This document shows, piece after piece, positions 35,605-42,693 of a DNA stretch of 64,000 bases. Positions within the stretch are counted from its first letter, which is position 1; each line of letters opens with the position of its first letter. This stretch comes from Oscillospiraceae bacterium. Lineage in GTDB: Bacteria > Bacillota > Clostridia > Oscillospirales > Ruminococcaceae. The notes beneath the pieces were generated by a model. That model saw nothing but the letters and a program-made list of their open reading frames with translations. It searched no databases and had not been told where the DNA came from. The position numbers and the translations under genes were made by a program. The stretch covers positions 62,001 to 126,000 of the forward strand of contig JAHYZA010000004.1 of the NCBI GenBank assembly GCA_019424695.1, given 5' to 3'.

Positions 35605-35808
35605 TCATTTTTCATCAAGCGGGAAATATCCTGCAAATTGGTCAAGAGACATATCTAATACTTTGCAAATGCGCAAAACCTCACGAAATTGCCAGTCAGT
35701 GCGTCCGTGCAGCCGGTTGGACAGCGCCGCGCCGGTCAAGCCGATTTCTTCGGCAACTTCGTTCAATTTGTACCCGCGAGCTTTTATAGCGGCGATGAAA
35801 TATGTCAT
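35605..35808 (-). CDS. Small Cro/CI-type HTH regulator
   Basis: 67 aa, a bare helix-turn-helix domain: KLNEVAEEIGLTGAALSNRL then GRTDWQFREVLRICKVLDMS is the XRE fold, ending PLDEK. Without a dimerisation domain it is closer to Cro-like or MqsA-like minimal regulators than to a full CI repressor. AAAGGAGG lies 9 nt before the start. It lies next to the CTATATAG repeats, which are candidate targets. Confidence 0.8.
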   Translation of the reverse strand: MTYFIAAIKARGYKLNEVAEEIGLTGAALSNRLHGRTDWQFREVLRICKVLDMSLDQFAGYFPLDEK

Positions 35809-35835
35809 AGTAATAAACCTCCTTTATGTGGATAC

Positions 35836-35864
35836 ATTCTATCACATATCATTTCAAGAGTTAA
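35836..35864 (-). promoter_or_regulatory. Promoter of the HTH regulator
   Basis: On the minus strand TTAACT, a 17-bp spacer and TAGAAT, 28 bp before the start codon. Confidence 0.6.
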
Positions 35865-35907
35865 CACATAAGCAGACGCCGTTCGTAAGATGGTGGACGA
35901 ACTGAAC

Positions 35908-35938
35908 AAAAAGAAAAGCCCCGGGGGCTGACCGGGGC
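35908..35938 (-). terminator. Terminator of the small-protein operon
   Basis: Read on the minus strand: GCCCCGG / CCGGGGC with a short loop then TTTTCTTTTTGTT, directly downstream of the gene ending at 35944. Confidence 0.8.
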
Positions 35939-35943
35939 ACGCA

Positions 35944-36222
35944 CTATTCTTTATGATCTGGGACGGTTCCGAAGAGTTCTTCCAGAATTTCAGCTCGGAC
36001 TAGCAGCTTGTGCATCAGCTGCGGGTTGTTCTGGTTTTGCTGGACGATGTACGCTATTTCGATAGCATCCGGCACGTCGAAGATGAAGGCTTTGCCGATG
36101 ACCTTGTCGTCCCTTGCCTTGCCGGTCATGTGCTCCACAGAAGTCAGCGCAAGGTCACACTGTACTGCGCTTGCGTCCTTCAGCAGCGCAAACAGCTGCG
36201 CAATGATTTTGTTTTTGTCCAT
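35944..36222 (-). CDS. Element small protein, paralogue family member A
   Basis: 92-aa acidic soluble protein, no signal or membrane segment. Its C-terminal half (FIFDVPDAIEIAYIVQQNQ, NNPQLMHKLLVRAEILEELF) aligns with the two next upstream genes, sharing a PDAI..AYI..Q..NP..LH..L..A pattern. The ~45-residue N-terminal part is unique. No known family was recognised. Last gene of a minus-strand run, followed by a terminator. Confidence 0.65.
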   Translation of the reverse strand: MDKNKIIAQLFALLKDASAVQCDLALTSVEHMTGKARDDKVIGKAFIFDVPDAIEIAYIVQQNQNNPQLMHKLLVRAEILEELFGTVPDHKE

Positions 36223-36240
36223 GATCTTGCCCTCCTCTAA

Positions 36241-36402
36241 TCACTCTTTGTCGGTCTGTTCAGTCTTGCGCCGGTAGACCGCCTCAAAGGCCCGCGCATG
36301 AATCAGAATTTCATGGAGCAACCTGGGGTTGCCCTGGGCACTTTGGATGATGTATGCGGCGCTGATCGCGTCCGGCTCCGAAAATGTGAACGTCTTATCC
36401 AT
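36241..36402 (-). CDS. Element small protein, paralogue family member B
   Basis: 53 aa, consisting almost only of the shared motif: TFTFSEPDAISAAYIIQSAQ then GNPRLLHEILIHARAFEAVY. The start at 36402 follows AAGGGGGG; the frame runs open to 36462 but that region belongs to the next gene. Lies 18 bp from member A and 13 bp from member C, so the three are cotranscribed. Function unknown. Confidence 0.65.
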   Translation of the reverse strand: MDKTFTFSEPDAISAAYIIQSAQGNPRLLHEILIHARAFEAVYRRKTEQTDKE

Positions 36403-36415
36403 GATGTGCCCCCCC

Positions 36416-36748
36416 TTACTCTTTGGTGGCCTGATCGGCCTTGTCCTGGTACGCTTTTTCAAAAGCCAGCGCGTAAATCATGATTTTGTGCATCATTTTC
36501 GGTCTGCTTTGCGCGCGCCGCGTGACGTATGCGGTGTTTACCGCCTCGCTCTCAGTGAAGCCGAACAGGCACATAATGCCGGTTTCGTTCTTCAGCATTG
36601 CCTTTACATCTGCGGCGAGACTGTCGCCCCCGTGAACACGCCCGGCAAGCCTTTTGTCAGAAAGTGCCTCCGCAATTTTGATGATTTCGGGGTCAGTGAA
36701 GGTGAAGATCTTGCCGGTCGGCTGCTGATCGGTGTGCAGTTTCTTCAT
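36416..36748 (-). CDS. Element small protein, paralogue family member C (two-copy form)
   Basis: 110 aa. The C-terminal half (FGFTESEAVNTAYVTRRAQ, SRPKMMHKIMIYALAFEKAY) carries the family motif. The N-terminal half begins a similar FTFTDPEIIKIAEAL segment, suggesting an internal duplication whose first copy has diverged. The start at 36748 has GGAGG upstream. No known family recognised. Confidence 0.65.
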   Translation of the reverse strand: MKKLHTDQQPTGKIFTFTDPEIIKIAEALSDKRLAGRVHGGDSLAADVKAMLKNETGIMCLFGFTESEAVNTAYVTRRAQSRPKMMHKIMIYALAFEKAYQDKADQATKE

Positions 36749-36799
36749 GGTTGCATCCTCCATTAAAGCCCGTATAGCCTGATAGCACAGCTTTGTGGT

Positions 36800-37075
36800 T
36801 TACGCTACGCAGAAGCGCGTGGTCGTGGTGGTTTTGGTGAAACGTGCGGCCAGCTCGGGAGCGGCGGCCTTGATGGCTTTGCCGTCCAGGCGGCTTGTGG
36901 TCACGGCTTTCAGCGTGACCTTGTGGGTGCCCACGTCCATGCGCTCAACGTCCCGGCGGGCCATTTCCGCCGAGATGGTGGCCTTGATGGTGTCCATCTC
37001 TGCCTGCGCTGCTTCAATAAGCTGCTGCGCCTCCCTGTACTGTTCAACCAGGGCAAGAAGTTCTGTATTGCTCAT
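36800..37075 (-). CDS. Conserved small phage-type protein
   Basis: 91 aa with an N-terminal helical, coiled-coil-like stretch (ELLALVEQYREAQQLIEAAQ) and a C-terminal beta part: HKVTLKAVTTSRLDGKAIKA then AAPELAARFTKTTTTTRF. Proteins with this K-V-T..SRxD...PELxxxYTKxTxxRRF pattern are common in Clostridia prophages, usually of unknown function. Start is preceded by GAAAGGGGG. Confidence 0.7.
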   Translation of the reverse strand: MSNTELLALVEQYREAQQLIEAAQAEMDTIKATISAEMARRDVERMDVGTHKVTLKAVTTSRLDGKAIKAAAPELAARFTKTTTTTRFCVA

Positions 37076-37090
37076 AGCCCGCGCCCCCTT

Positions 37091-37213
37091 TCACGCTGCA
37101 GCCCGGCTTACCAGCGGGCCGTGCTTGCGTTCCTCTGCGCGGCGCTCGGCTGCGCTCATGCCGGACTGCCAGCAGCAGTAGCCGTCCTGGAAAGTGTAAA
37201 CATAGGTTTTCAT
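37091..37213 (-). CDS. 40-aa phage-type small protein
   Basis: Encodes MKTYVYTFQDGYCCWQSGMS followed by AAERRAEERKHGPLVSRAAA. AAGGAGG sits at the right distance. It resembles short MKTY..F.DGY.CW proteins of Clostridia mobile elements. It is 15 bp before the next gene, so the two are cotranslated. Function unknown. Confidence 0.65.
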   Translation of the reverse strand: MKTYVYTFQDGYCCWQSGMSAAERRAEERKHGPLVSRAAA

Positions 37214-37259
37214 AAAGTGCCTCCTTGATGTGGAGGGCGGCCCATGCTATAATGGGGCT

Positions 37260-37320
37260 GCCCCTTGTTGGGTTTGGCATCGCGGTTTGCTTGGTCGGCT
37301 GGCGCGGTGCCTTTTCTTTT
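37260..37320 (+). ncRNA. Predicted short RNA opposite the minus-strand leader (copy 1)
   Basis: A strong plus-strand promoter (TTGATG 37225-37230, 17-bp spacer, TATAAT 37248-37253) is followed by a hairpin (GGCATCGCG / CGCGGTGCC at 37276-37311, one G-U) and TTTTCTTTT. No credible ORF lies between. The ~60-nt RNA would be antisense to the leader of the minus-strand genes starting at 37213. A similar unit lies at 44731. Confidence 0.5.
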
Positions 37321-37467
37321 GCCTACTCGGTTGCAGGCGGCCAGTGCCCGATGCTTGTTTAACCCTTGCGTGCAAGTCCGTTGCGCAGTCTGTTCTCTGG
37401 CGCTTATCGGTGTTCCCCGGAGGTTTTCACCGTGCCTTGTCCCTTTCGACATTATCATTATACTATA

Positions 37468-37562
37468 TTTACGCAAATATATCTACTGGCAAAACGCACA
37501 AACTATTGCGTAAATATATGGCTAAAATTCTATTTGCGCAAATATATATAATGTGTTATACT
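37468..37562 (+). promoter_or_regulatory. Toxin-antitoxin promoter with three operator copies
   Basis: TTTACGCAAATATAT (37468), TATTGCGTAAATATAT (37504) and TTTGCGCAAATATAT (37533) are three versions of one site; TTTGCGCAAA is a palindrome. The third overlaps the -35 of TTGCGC-17 bp-TATACT (37534-37562). Autorepression by the antitoxin is the simplest reading. The 366-bp gap 37214-37579 otherwise holds only the predicted short RNA; a low-quality minus ORF there was not accepted. Confidence 0.65.
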
Positions 37563-37579
37563 ATACATGAGGTGATTCT

Positions 37580-37792
37580 ATGCCATCTACAAAGGCGGGG
37601 CAGAGAGCCGTAAACAAATATATCGCGAAAAACTATGATCGCGTCAATCTGGTTTTCAAGAAGGACGCCAGCCCCACGAAAGAGGAAGTGCAAGCCGCTG
37701 CCGATGCAGCGGGGGAGAGCCTCAACGGTTATATTGTTGGGGCAGTCAAGCAGCGCATGGAGCGGGAATCCACCGGGGAGGTAGACGAATAA
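37580..37792 (+). CDS. Ribbon-helix-helix-type antitoxin
   Basis: 70 aa. YIAKNYDRVNLVFKKDASPT gives the beta strand, and AAADAAGESLNGYIVGAVKQ the two helices of an Arc/MetJ-like DNA-binding fold, followed by an acidic tail (RESTGEVDE) that could bind the toxin. The stop and the toxin start overlap (TAATG). The repeated operators upstream fit autoregulation. It differs from the classical epsilon antitoxin. Confidence 0.75.
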   Translation: MPSTKAGQRAVNKYIAKNYDRVNLVFKKDASPTKEEVQAAADAAGESLNGYIVGAVKQRMERESTGEVDE

Positions 37793-38352
37793 TGCCGATG
37801 TTCACCATTGTGGGCGGAGTCAACGGCGCAGGCAAAAGCAGCCTGTCCGGCGTCCTCAAAGATTGCCTGGATGATCTGGGCGTGATCGTTGACCCCGACA
37901 AACTGACCGCCCAACTGGGTGGCGATGGATACGCAGGTGGTCAAGCAGCTATCGAAAAGCTGCAAAGCTGTTTGGAACAGTGTATAGACTTCACAGAGGA
38001 AAGCACCCTTTCAGGCAGCTTTTCCCGTAAGATGGCACGGGCTGCCCGCGATGCCGGTTATACCGTGCGGCTGTACTATGTGGGGCTGGACACGGCACAG
38101 GAATCCATACAGCGCATTGCAAACCGGGTGGCGCACGGCGGCCACAATATTGCGGCGCAAGATGTGGAGCGCCGCTTTGCCCGGCGGTTCCGTGATCTCG
38201 CCAAACTGCTGCCTTTGTGCAATGAGGCAACCTTCTACGATAACAACAACGGTTTCCGGGTCGTTGCCTTCTACCGTAACGGGGAAATTGTGACGGCAAC
38301 AGAAACGCCCCCGACGTGGCTTTTGGAACTAAGGCGGGAAGTTACACTCTGA
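37792..38352 (+). CDS. Zeta-toxin-like P-loop kinase
   Basis: 186 aa. Walker A GGVNGAGKSSL at the N-terminus, then FTEESTLSG and RVAHGGHNIAAQDVERRF, which match zeta-type kinases that phosphorylate UDP-N-acetyl sugars and block cell-wall synthesis. It is shorter than classical zeta (~290 aa) and lacks its C-terminal part. Overlap with an RHH-type gene supports a toxin-antitoxin pair that stabilises the element. The substrate is inferred from family only. Confidence 0.75.
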   Translation: MPMFTIVGGVNGAGKSSLSGVLKDCLDDLGVIVDPDKLTAQLGGDGYAGGQAAIEKLQSCLEQCIDFTEESTLSGSFSRKMARAARDAGYTVRLYYVGLDTAQESIQRIANRVAHGGHNIAAQDVERRFARRFRDLAKLLPLCNEATFYDNNNGFRVVAFYRNGEIVTATETPPTWLLELRREVTL

Positions 38353-38402
38353 ATGTCTGCAAAGTCAAGCAGAGGCCAGAATAGGCGGCGCAGGGGACAC
38401 GT

Positions 38403-38564
38403 GCGCGTATCGTGTTGCAAAACTGGGCCGTTTTCGTTCTCAACCGGGTGCAAAGCGCCCCGTCCCCTCGCGCATTATCGTGTCATTAAACCGGGGGACT
38501 GTCGCGCGCGTTATCGTGTCCACAAACTGGTTGACCGTCGCGCGCTATCGTGTTTACAAACTCA
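38403..38564 (+). repeat. Four direct repeats with core TATCGTGT
   Basis: Copies near 38403, 38469, 38503 and 38539 share CGCGC-n-TATCGTGT-n4-AAAC(T/C)(G/G)G. A fifth copy lies inside the tape measure gene (39354-39380), and GTATCGTGTTGCA recurs inverted at 47063-47075. The block fills the 280-bp gap between the toxin gene and the convergent tail operon. Confidence 0.7.
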
Positions 38565-38574
38565 TACAGAACAG

Positions 38575-38618
38575 AAAAAAGCCGCCCGGCGGGTCGTGTG
38601 ACCTTTGCCGGACGGCTT
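38575..38618 (-). terminator. Terminator of the tail-gene operon
   Basis: On the minus strand AAGCCGTCCGGC pairs with GCCGGGCGGCTT, then a T-run; it starts about 15 bp after the Gp15 stop. Confidence 0.8.
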
Positions 38619-38632
38619 GCTTTGTATGCGGG

Positions 38633-39199
38633 TTATTTCTGCCTTGCCTGGGCTGCCAGCGCATTGAACAAGCCGTTCAGACCTTCAGACAGGCCAGAGG
38701 GGGCGGCCTTGATGGCAAACTGGGCTTTGAGCCTGGCAATTCGCGCCCGTTCCTCCCCGTTGTACTTTGTCGGTTTGGGCATTTCCATGCCCCGAATTGC
38801 CATGATCTCCGCAATGCGGGTATTGTTCGGGATGCTTTCCAGCATGGAGCGCAACCGCATCCAGTGCAGGCGTGGGGCGGTGTACAGGTCAATGCCGTAT
38901 GCCTGAAGGATTCCCGAAACAATGTATTCCCAATCCTGGTTAAAATCAAGCAACTTTTTCCCGCCGGTCTTTGCGTCGGGGTTCAGCGCTGCAAAAGCAG
39001 CCTCCAGCAGCTTAACGTTCGCTGGGTGCTGTGATGCAATTACCAGGTCAAGGGCGGCGCTGATCTTGATACCGTCCGGCAATGCGGGGTCGTTCAAAAC
39101 GTCCGCAGCGGCCAGCACGTTGGGCCACGCGGGGCGCAGCCTGTACGTTTTTCCGCAGTAGGAAACGGTGGAGGGTAAACCAATTCTAAACGTCTTCAC
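38633..39199 (-). CDS. Phage Gp15-family tail protein
   Basis: 188 aa. The central DFNQDWEYIVSGILQAYGID, then LHWMRLRSMLESIPNNTRIA and EIMAIRGMEMPKPTKYNGEE, matches the bacteriophage Gp15 family found beside tape measure genes in Gram-positive siphophages. The start is GTG at 39199, one base after the tape measure stop, with GGGAGGAG upstream. In most phages Gp15 precedes the tape measure gene; here it follows it. Confidence 0.75.
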   Translation of the reverse strand: MKTFRIGLPSTVSYCGKTYRLRPAWPNVLAAADVLNDPALPDGIKISAALDLVIASQHPANVKLLEAAFAALNPDAKTGGKKLLDFNQDWEYIVSGILQAYGIDLYTAPRLHWMRLRSMLESIPNNTRIAEIMAIRGMEMPKPTKYNGEERARIARLKAQFAIKAAPSGLSEGLNGLFNALAAQARQK

Positions 39200-39200
39200 T

Positions 39201-41234
39201 TTATCGCTCCTCCCATGCAAGTTGCTCGCCCATGTACCATGCGGTTGCGCGGGCCACTTCCCGGCCATCAATAGACACAGGCACTTCAATGCGGGCGCCG
39301 CCGGGTTTGGCTATTGTTGGCGTGATCGTGAGCGCCTGCCGTAGCCCTTCCATGCGCGTGCTATCGTGTGAGAAAACTCCCGCCGCGTCAAGTCTGCCGG
39401 TTAGAGAGGACCAGGAAAGGCCAGGGGAAAGCGGGCCGGGAATGTTTATGCCGCTTGCAAAGTCTGCCCATTGCGCAGCGCTGGCAATGCCCCGTTTGAT
39501 CTTGCCGGAAACCTTCCCGGCCATAGAATCGGCGGCGCTTTCCAGCTCCGGCTCATTCGCCCGGATGCCAGCAGCAAGGCCGCGCACCATGTCGGGCATC
39601 CACGTTTCATACTCGCGCAGCGGGCCAACGTCGGGGCGGGAGAAGTGGAGAAACCCGGCAATTTTATCGGCAAGTCCCTTTGCCGCGTCCGCAACATTGC
39701 GGGCCATAGAGGTGATACCGTCAATAAGGCCCTGTACAAAGTCAGACCCCCATTGTTTGGCTTTTGCGGGCAGGGAGGTTATAAACTCCACCGCGCTGTT
39801 GAAACCGTTCACGATGGCGTCCCGAACTCCGCTCATTTTGGCGGATGCAGAGGCCGCAAGGTTCGATATGAAGGCGGACACGGCCTCTATTGCGCTTGAA
39901 ATGCTTTGCTTGATACTTTCCCAGGCGCTTGCAGCCCATGCGGAAACGGTGTCCCAGTTTTGATATAGGAGCACCCCAGCGGCAACCAGGGCCGTTATGG
40001 CCGCAATCACCAACGTGATGGGGCTTGTCAGGAAGCCCACGACGGCACCGAAAGCAGCCCCGGCGGCTGTCGCTATCGTCATGCCGGAGGCGGCAAGGGT
40101 CAGGCTTGCGGAATAGGCGATAATTGCGGCAGTTATACCGGCAAAGGCGACCGCCAAAACGGTGAGCGCCGTTTGGTTTTGGCTTGCCCATTCCACAAGG
40201 CTGCGCAGCCCTTCCACGACACTTAGAGCGGCAGGGAGAAGCGCCTGGCCCAGGTCGGCGGAAAGTGTTTCCACCTCCATTTGCAAAATTCGCTGCTGGT
40301 TGGCAAGGCTGTCCGATGTTTTGGAAAAATCACCCTGTGCGTCGGCGGTGGCTTGCATGATGTACTGATAGCGAATTTCTGCTTGCGTCGCTGCGTCCAG
40401 GCTGTCAAAGCTGGCCGTCATGCTGTCGTTTACCTTGTCCTGGGCCTTTTCAACCGCAAGCTGTGCGCTTGCAATCTGGCTTGCGGACGCGGTGCCCTTT
40501 TCTTGCAGCTCATTCAGCTTCATTTGCTTTATGGAGAGTTCTTCCTGGGCCTGTTTTAACTCGTCGCTGCCTTCGGCAACATCCAGTAAGCCGTTTTCAA
40601 GAGCAAATGCCTCCAAATTGGCGACGCTCATGTTAATGCCCAACTGTTTGAGCGGTTCAGTCTCGCCGGAAATGCCGCTGCGCAGTTTTTCAAATGCTTC
40701 CGCCGGGTCAAGGTTGTAGAAACTGGCCATATCACCGGCAAGGCCGGCAAGCGCGATGGACATTTCGGTTGTAGCGTCCTCACTCATGCCCATGCTTTTC
40801 AGCATAGCCCCCAGCGTGGATGTGTACTGTTTGGCCGACAGTTCCGACAAACCAAACGCCTCTCCAGCGGATTCCGCCCACTTGTTGACTTGATCGGCAC
40901 TGTCCCCAAAGGTGGTGTCAACGACGTTTTGCACCTCGTTCAGGTCGGACGCAAGGTCTATCGACTTCACGCCAAAGGCAACGGCCCCGGCGGTCATGGC
41001 GGCAAAGGATGCACCGACAACGGCGGATGCCGTTTTCCATTTGTCGGTCACGGCGTCGGCCACTTTGCTATTGGTGGCCTTTGTGGGGTCTATGCCCGCC
41101 TTGAAACCTTCGGCAAACTGTGCTCCGGCGTTCTTGCCGCCTTTCTCTATCTTTCCCTCTACTTTGTTTATGTCTTTCTCAACGTTAGAATCGTCAACGA
41201 CAACTTTGTACCGAACTTCACCAACGACTGCCAT
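39201..41234 (-). CDS. Phage tail tape measure protein
   Basis: 677 aa. The N-terminal segment (about 1-330) is the TMP-type region with coiled-coil helices (ELSIKQMKLNELQEKGTASA). Hydrophobic helices follow (LAVAFAGITAAIIAYSASLT and AAFGAVVGFLTSPITLVIAA). FVQGLIDGITSMARNVADAA and FSRPDVGPLREYETWMPDMV are common C-terminal TMP motifs. A tape measure of this size predicts a siphovirus tail of roughly 100 nm. The gene is intact, though no capsid genes accompany it. It contains one TATCGTGT repeat. Confidence 0.92.
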   Translation of the reverse strand: MAVVGEVRYKVVVDDSNVEKDINKVEGKIEKGGKNAGAQFAEGFKAGIDPTKATNSKVADAVTDKWKTASAVVGASFAAMTAGAVAFGVKSIDLASDLNEVQNVVDTTFGDSADQVNKWAESAGEAFGLSELSAKQYTSTLGAMLKSMGMSEDATTEMSIALAGLAGDMASFYNLDPAEAFEKLRSGISGETEPLKQLGINMSVANLEAFALENGLLDVAEGSDELKQAQEELSIKQMKLNELQEKGTASASQIASAQLAVEKAQDKVNDSMTASFDSLDAATQAEIRYQYIMQATADAQGDFSKTSDSLANQQRILQMEVETLSADLGQALLPAALSVVEGLRSLVEWASQNQTALTVLAVAFAGITAAIIAYSASLTLAASGMTIATAAGAAFGAVVGFLTSPITLVIAAITALVAAGVLLYQNWDTVSAWAASAWESIKQSISSAIEAVSAFISNLAASASAKMSGVRDAIVNGFNSAVEFITSLPAKAKQWGSDFVQGLIDGITSMARNVADAAKGLADKIAGFLHFSRPDVGPLREYETWMPDMVRGLAAGIRANEPELESAADSMAGKVSGKIKRGIASAAQWADFASGINIPGPLSPGLSWSSLTGRLDAAGVFSHDSTRMEGLRQALTITPTIAKPGGARIEVPVSIDGREVARATAWYMGEQLAWEER

Positions 41235-41249
41235 TCAATCACCTACCAT

Positions 41250-41636
41250 TCACGCCCGGCGGCCCTGTTTGGCCGCCAGTTTCTTTATTTTCGGCAATGC
41301 GGTGCCGATGATGTATTGCTTCACGTCCCGCAGCATAAAGCCCGGGAGGCCCTTGTAAAAATCGACAATAGCAAGCGTCTGATCTTCCCCGAACACGGCG
41401 GCAAAGAAGTCCAGAACGGCCCTGCCGTATGCTTCCTGCGCTTCGGTGTCCGCTGGGTTTGCCTTGATTTTGGTTTCTGCTTTGAGCATAGCGTCCAGGG
41501 CCGCGTCCATCTGACACAGGGCAGAAAGCGGGTCTGCGCACACCTGGAGGCGCAGTTTTTGGACGCCATGCTTGAATATCACAGTGTCCTTGTACGGCTT
41601 TGCAGCGGCGCGGTTTTTGTGCTCGATGATGTGCAT
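41250..41636 (-). CDS. Probable tail assembly chaperone
   Basis: 128-aa mostly helical protein immediately upstream of the tape measure gene, the position of gpG/gpGT-type chaperones. VFGEDQTLAIVDFYKGLPGF and a Lys/Arg-rich C-terminus (KIKKLAAKQGRRA) fit that group. No slippery-sequence extension was identified. Start at 41636 is preceded by GGGAGG. Assignment rests on position and appearance. Confidence 0.5.
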   Translation of the reverse strand: MHIIEHKNRAAAKPYKDTVIFKHGVQKLRLQVCADPLSALCQMDAALDAMLKAETKIKANPADTEAQEAYGRAVLDFFAAVFGEDQTLAIVDFYKGLPGFMLRDVKQYIIGTALPKIKKLAAKQGRRA

Positions 41637-41650
41637 GGTTCTACCTCCCT

Positions 41651-42094
41651 TCACTGGTATTTCCGGGCTTTTGCGATTTCGGCGGCCATGCGCAGCCGCA
41701 GATACACAGAATAGAAGGCCCGGGTCATGGGCGGGCGGGTGTAAACAGTCGCGCGCATATAAGTAAACTTCAGTGCCGCAGAACAGGCCAGCATGAAGGG
41801 CAAGACACGGGTTTTGGCGTAGTGGTACAGCCACACAAAAAACACGGCTTCGCCCTCTGCTGCAGTGATCCCGGCGGCATCTTCACCGAACAGCAGCGCG
41901 GATAGGCTGTTGTATGCTGCTTTCTGATCTTCTTGCGTGCCGGTTTCTATGGCTTTCCAGATTTTCCAGAAGGTCGGGGCCGATTTTCCAAAGCGCAGGC
42001 GGATCTCGTGAATACCTCCGCCGATGGTCACGGCGTCATGAAATGACAGGCCGTCAATGGCGGTCCGGTTGGTTGTCATGGAGTAGAATCTCAT
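41651..42094 (-). CDS. Element protein of unknown function in the tail operon
   Basis: 147 aa. VTIGGGIHEIRLRFGKSAPT is followed by a helical region with aromatic patches (FFVWLYHYAKTRVLPFMLAC) that might be membrane-associated or buried. It lies 14 bp upstream of the chaperone candidate on the same strand, so a tail or chaperone-related role is possible. No family recognised. A CTATATAG-type repeat (42111) lies just upstream of the start. Confidence 0.55.
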   Translation of the reverse strand: MRFYSMTTNRTAIDGLSFHDAVTIGGGIHEIRLRFGKSAPTFWKIWKAIETGTQEDQKAAYNSLSALLFGEDAAGITAAEGEAVFFVWLYHYAKTRVLPFMLACSAALKFTYMRATVYTRPPMTRAFYSVYLRLRMAAEIAKARKYQ

Positions 42095-42110
42095 GTAATG
42101 CCCTTTCTGC

Positions 42111-42145
42111 CTATACAGGCGAAAATGTCAGGTTTTGTCTAGTTC
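42111..42145 (+). repeat. Sixth CTATA / AGGTTTT module
   Basis: CTATACAGGCGAAAATGTCA then GGTTTTGTCTAGTTC, same orientation as the five copies at 35.2-35.5 kb. It sits between two minus-strand genes and upstream of 42094. Confidence 0.65.
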
Positions 42146-42183
42146 TATGAGGTTGAATATACTTCCAAGTAATCTTGATTGTT

Positions 42184-42648
42184 TTATGAGAGAAGGAAAC
42201 ACCCACCGTTTGCCTTTACGATTTCCTCAAACTGCGACAGGTCGCGCTCTCCCTGGCCGGTCTTTTCCTTCAGCATGGCAATGCGCAAGCGCTGTTCTTC
42301 GACGGTTGCCCCGGCGGAGGTGAATTTATCAATGATGATTCCCAAAGAAACGGCAACGCTTTGTATACTTGCCCGGTTCAACTTTTCGGGGTCTTGTAAT
42401 GCCTGAAGAAGCAAGCCGATAATGGCACACACCGTTTCCTTTTGCCCGTCCATATACGCTAAAATGTCCGCTGTATTTTGTTCTTTTTTACAGCGGCATT
42501 TTTCGGTAATATGGGGGTCTGCCGCAACAATGTTTCGCACTGTGTGAGGGGAGATTTTATGCTTTCTTGAAACTGCCGCATAAGTTCCTAGCACCACAAA
42601 GTCTGCGATAACTTGTTTTCTCTCTTTGTCTGTAAGATGTTTTGACAT
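42184..42648 (-). CDS. HTH phage protein, terminase-small-subunit-like
   Basis: 154 aa. The N-terminus is a DNA-binding helix-turn-helix (DKERKQVIADFVVLGTYAAV then SRKHKISPHTVRNIVAADP), like phage small terminase or transposase-type HTH. The middle (ADILAYMDGQKETVCAIIGL) and EEQRLRIAMLKEK are helical. No large terminase is present, so a packaging role cannot be assumed; a satellite could use it to direct another phage's terminase. AACGGAGGG precedes the start. Confidence 0.6.
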   Translation of the reverse strand: MSKHLTDKERKQVIADFVVLGTYAAVSRKHKISPHTVRNIVAADPHITEKCRCKKEQNTADILAYMDGQKETVCAIIGLLLQALQDPEKLNRASIQSVAVSLGIIIDKFTSAGATVEEQRLRIAMLKEKTGQGERDLSQFEEIVKANGGCFLLS

Positions 42649-42693
42649 TACGCCCTCCGTTGGCGTCTCCCTTTTGCTGTGATCGTTTCAGGG

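Noticed and set aside
37210..37476. 88-aa minus-strand ORF upstream of the 40-aa phage-type gene, with an ATGA overlap
   Set aside because: Its 5' part overlaps operator copies and a promoter-like TATAAT, its composition is low-complexity, and it lies under the predicted plus-strand RNA. Kept as leader sequence instead of a gene.
38403..38564. CRISPR array suspected from the four direct repeats
   Set aside because: Repeats are short and imperfect, spacing is irregular (34-66 bp), one copy lies inside a coding gene, and no cas gene is present.
42184..42648. Functional small terminase subunit
   Set aside because: Only a general HTH with helical tail is visible, and no large terminase or portal gene is present; kept as HTH phage protein.
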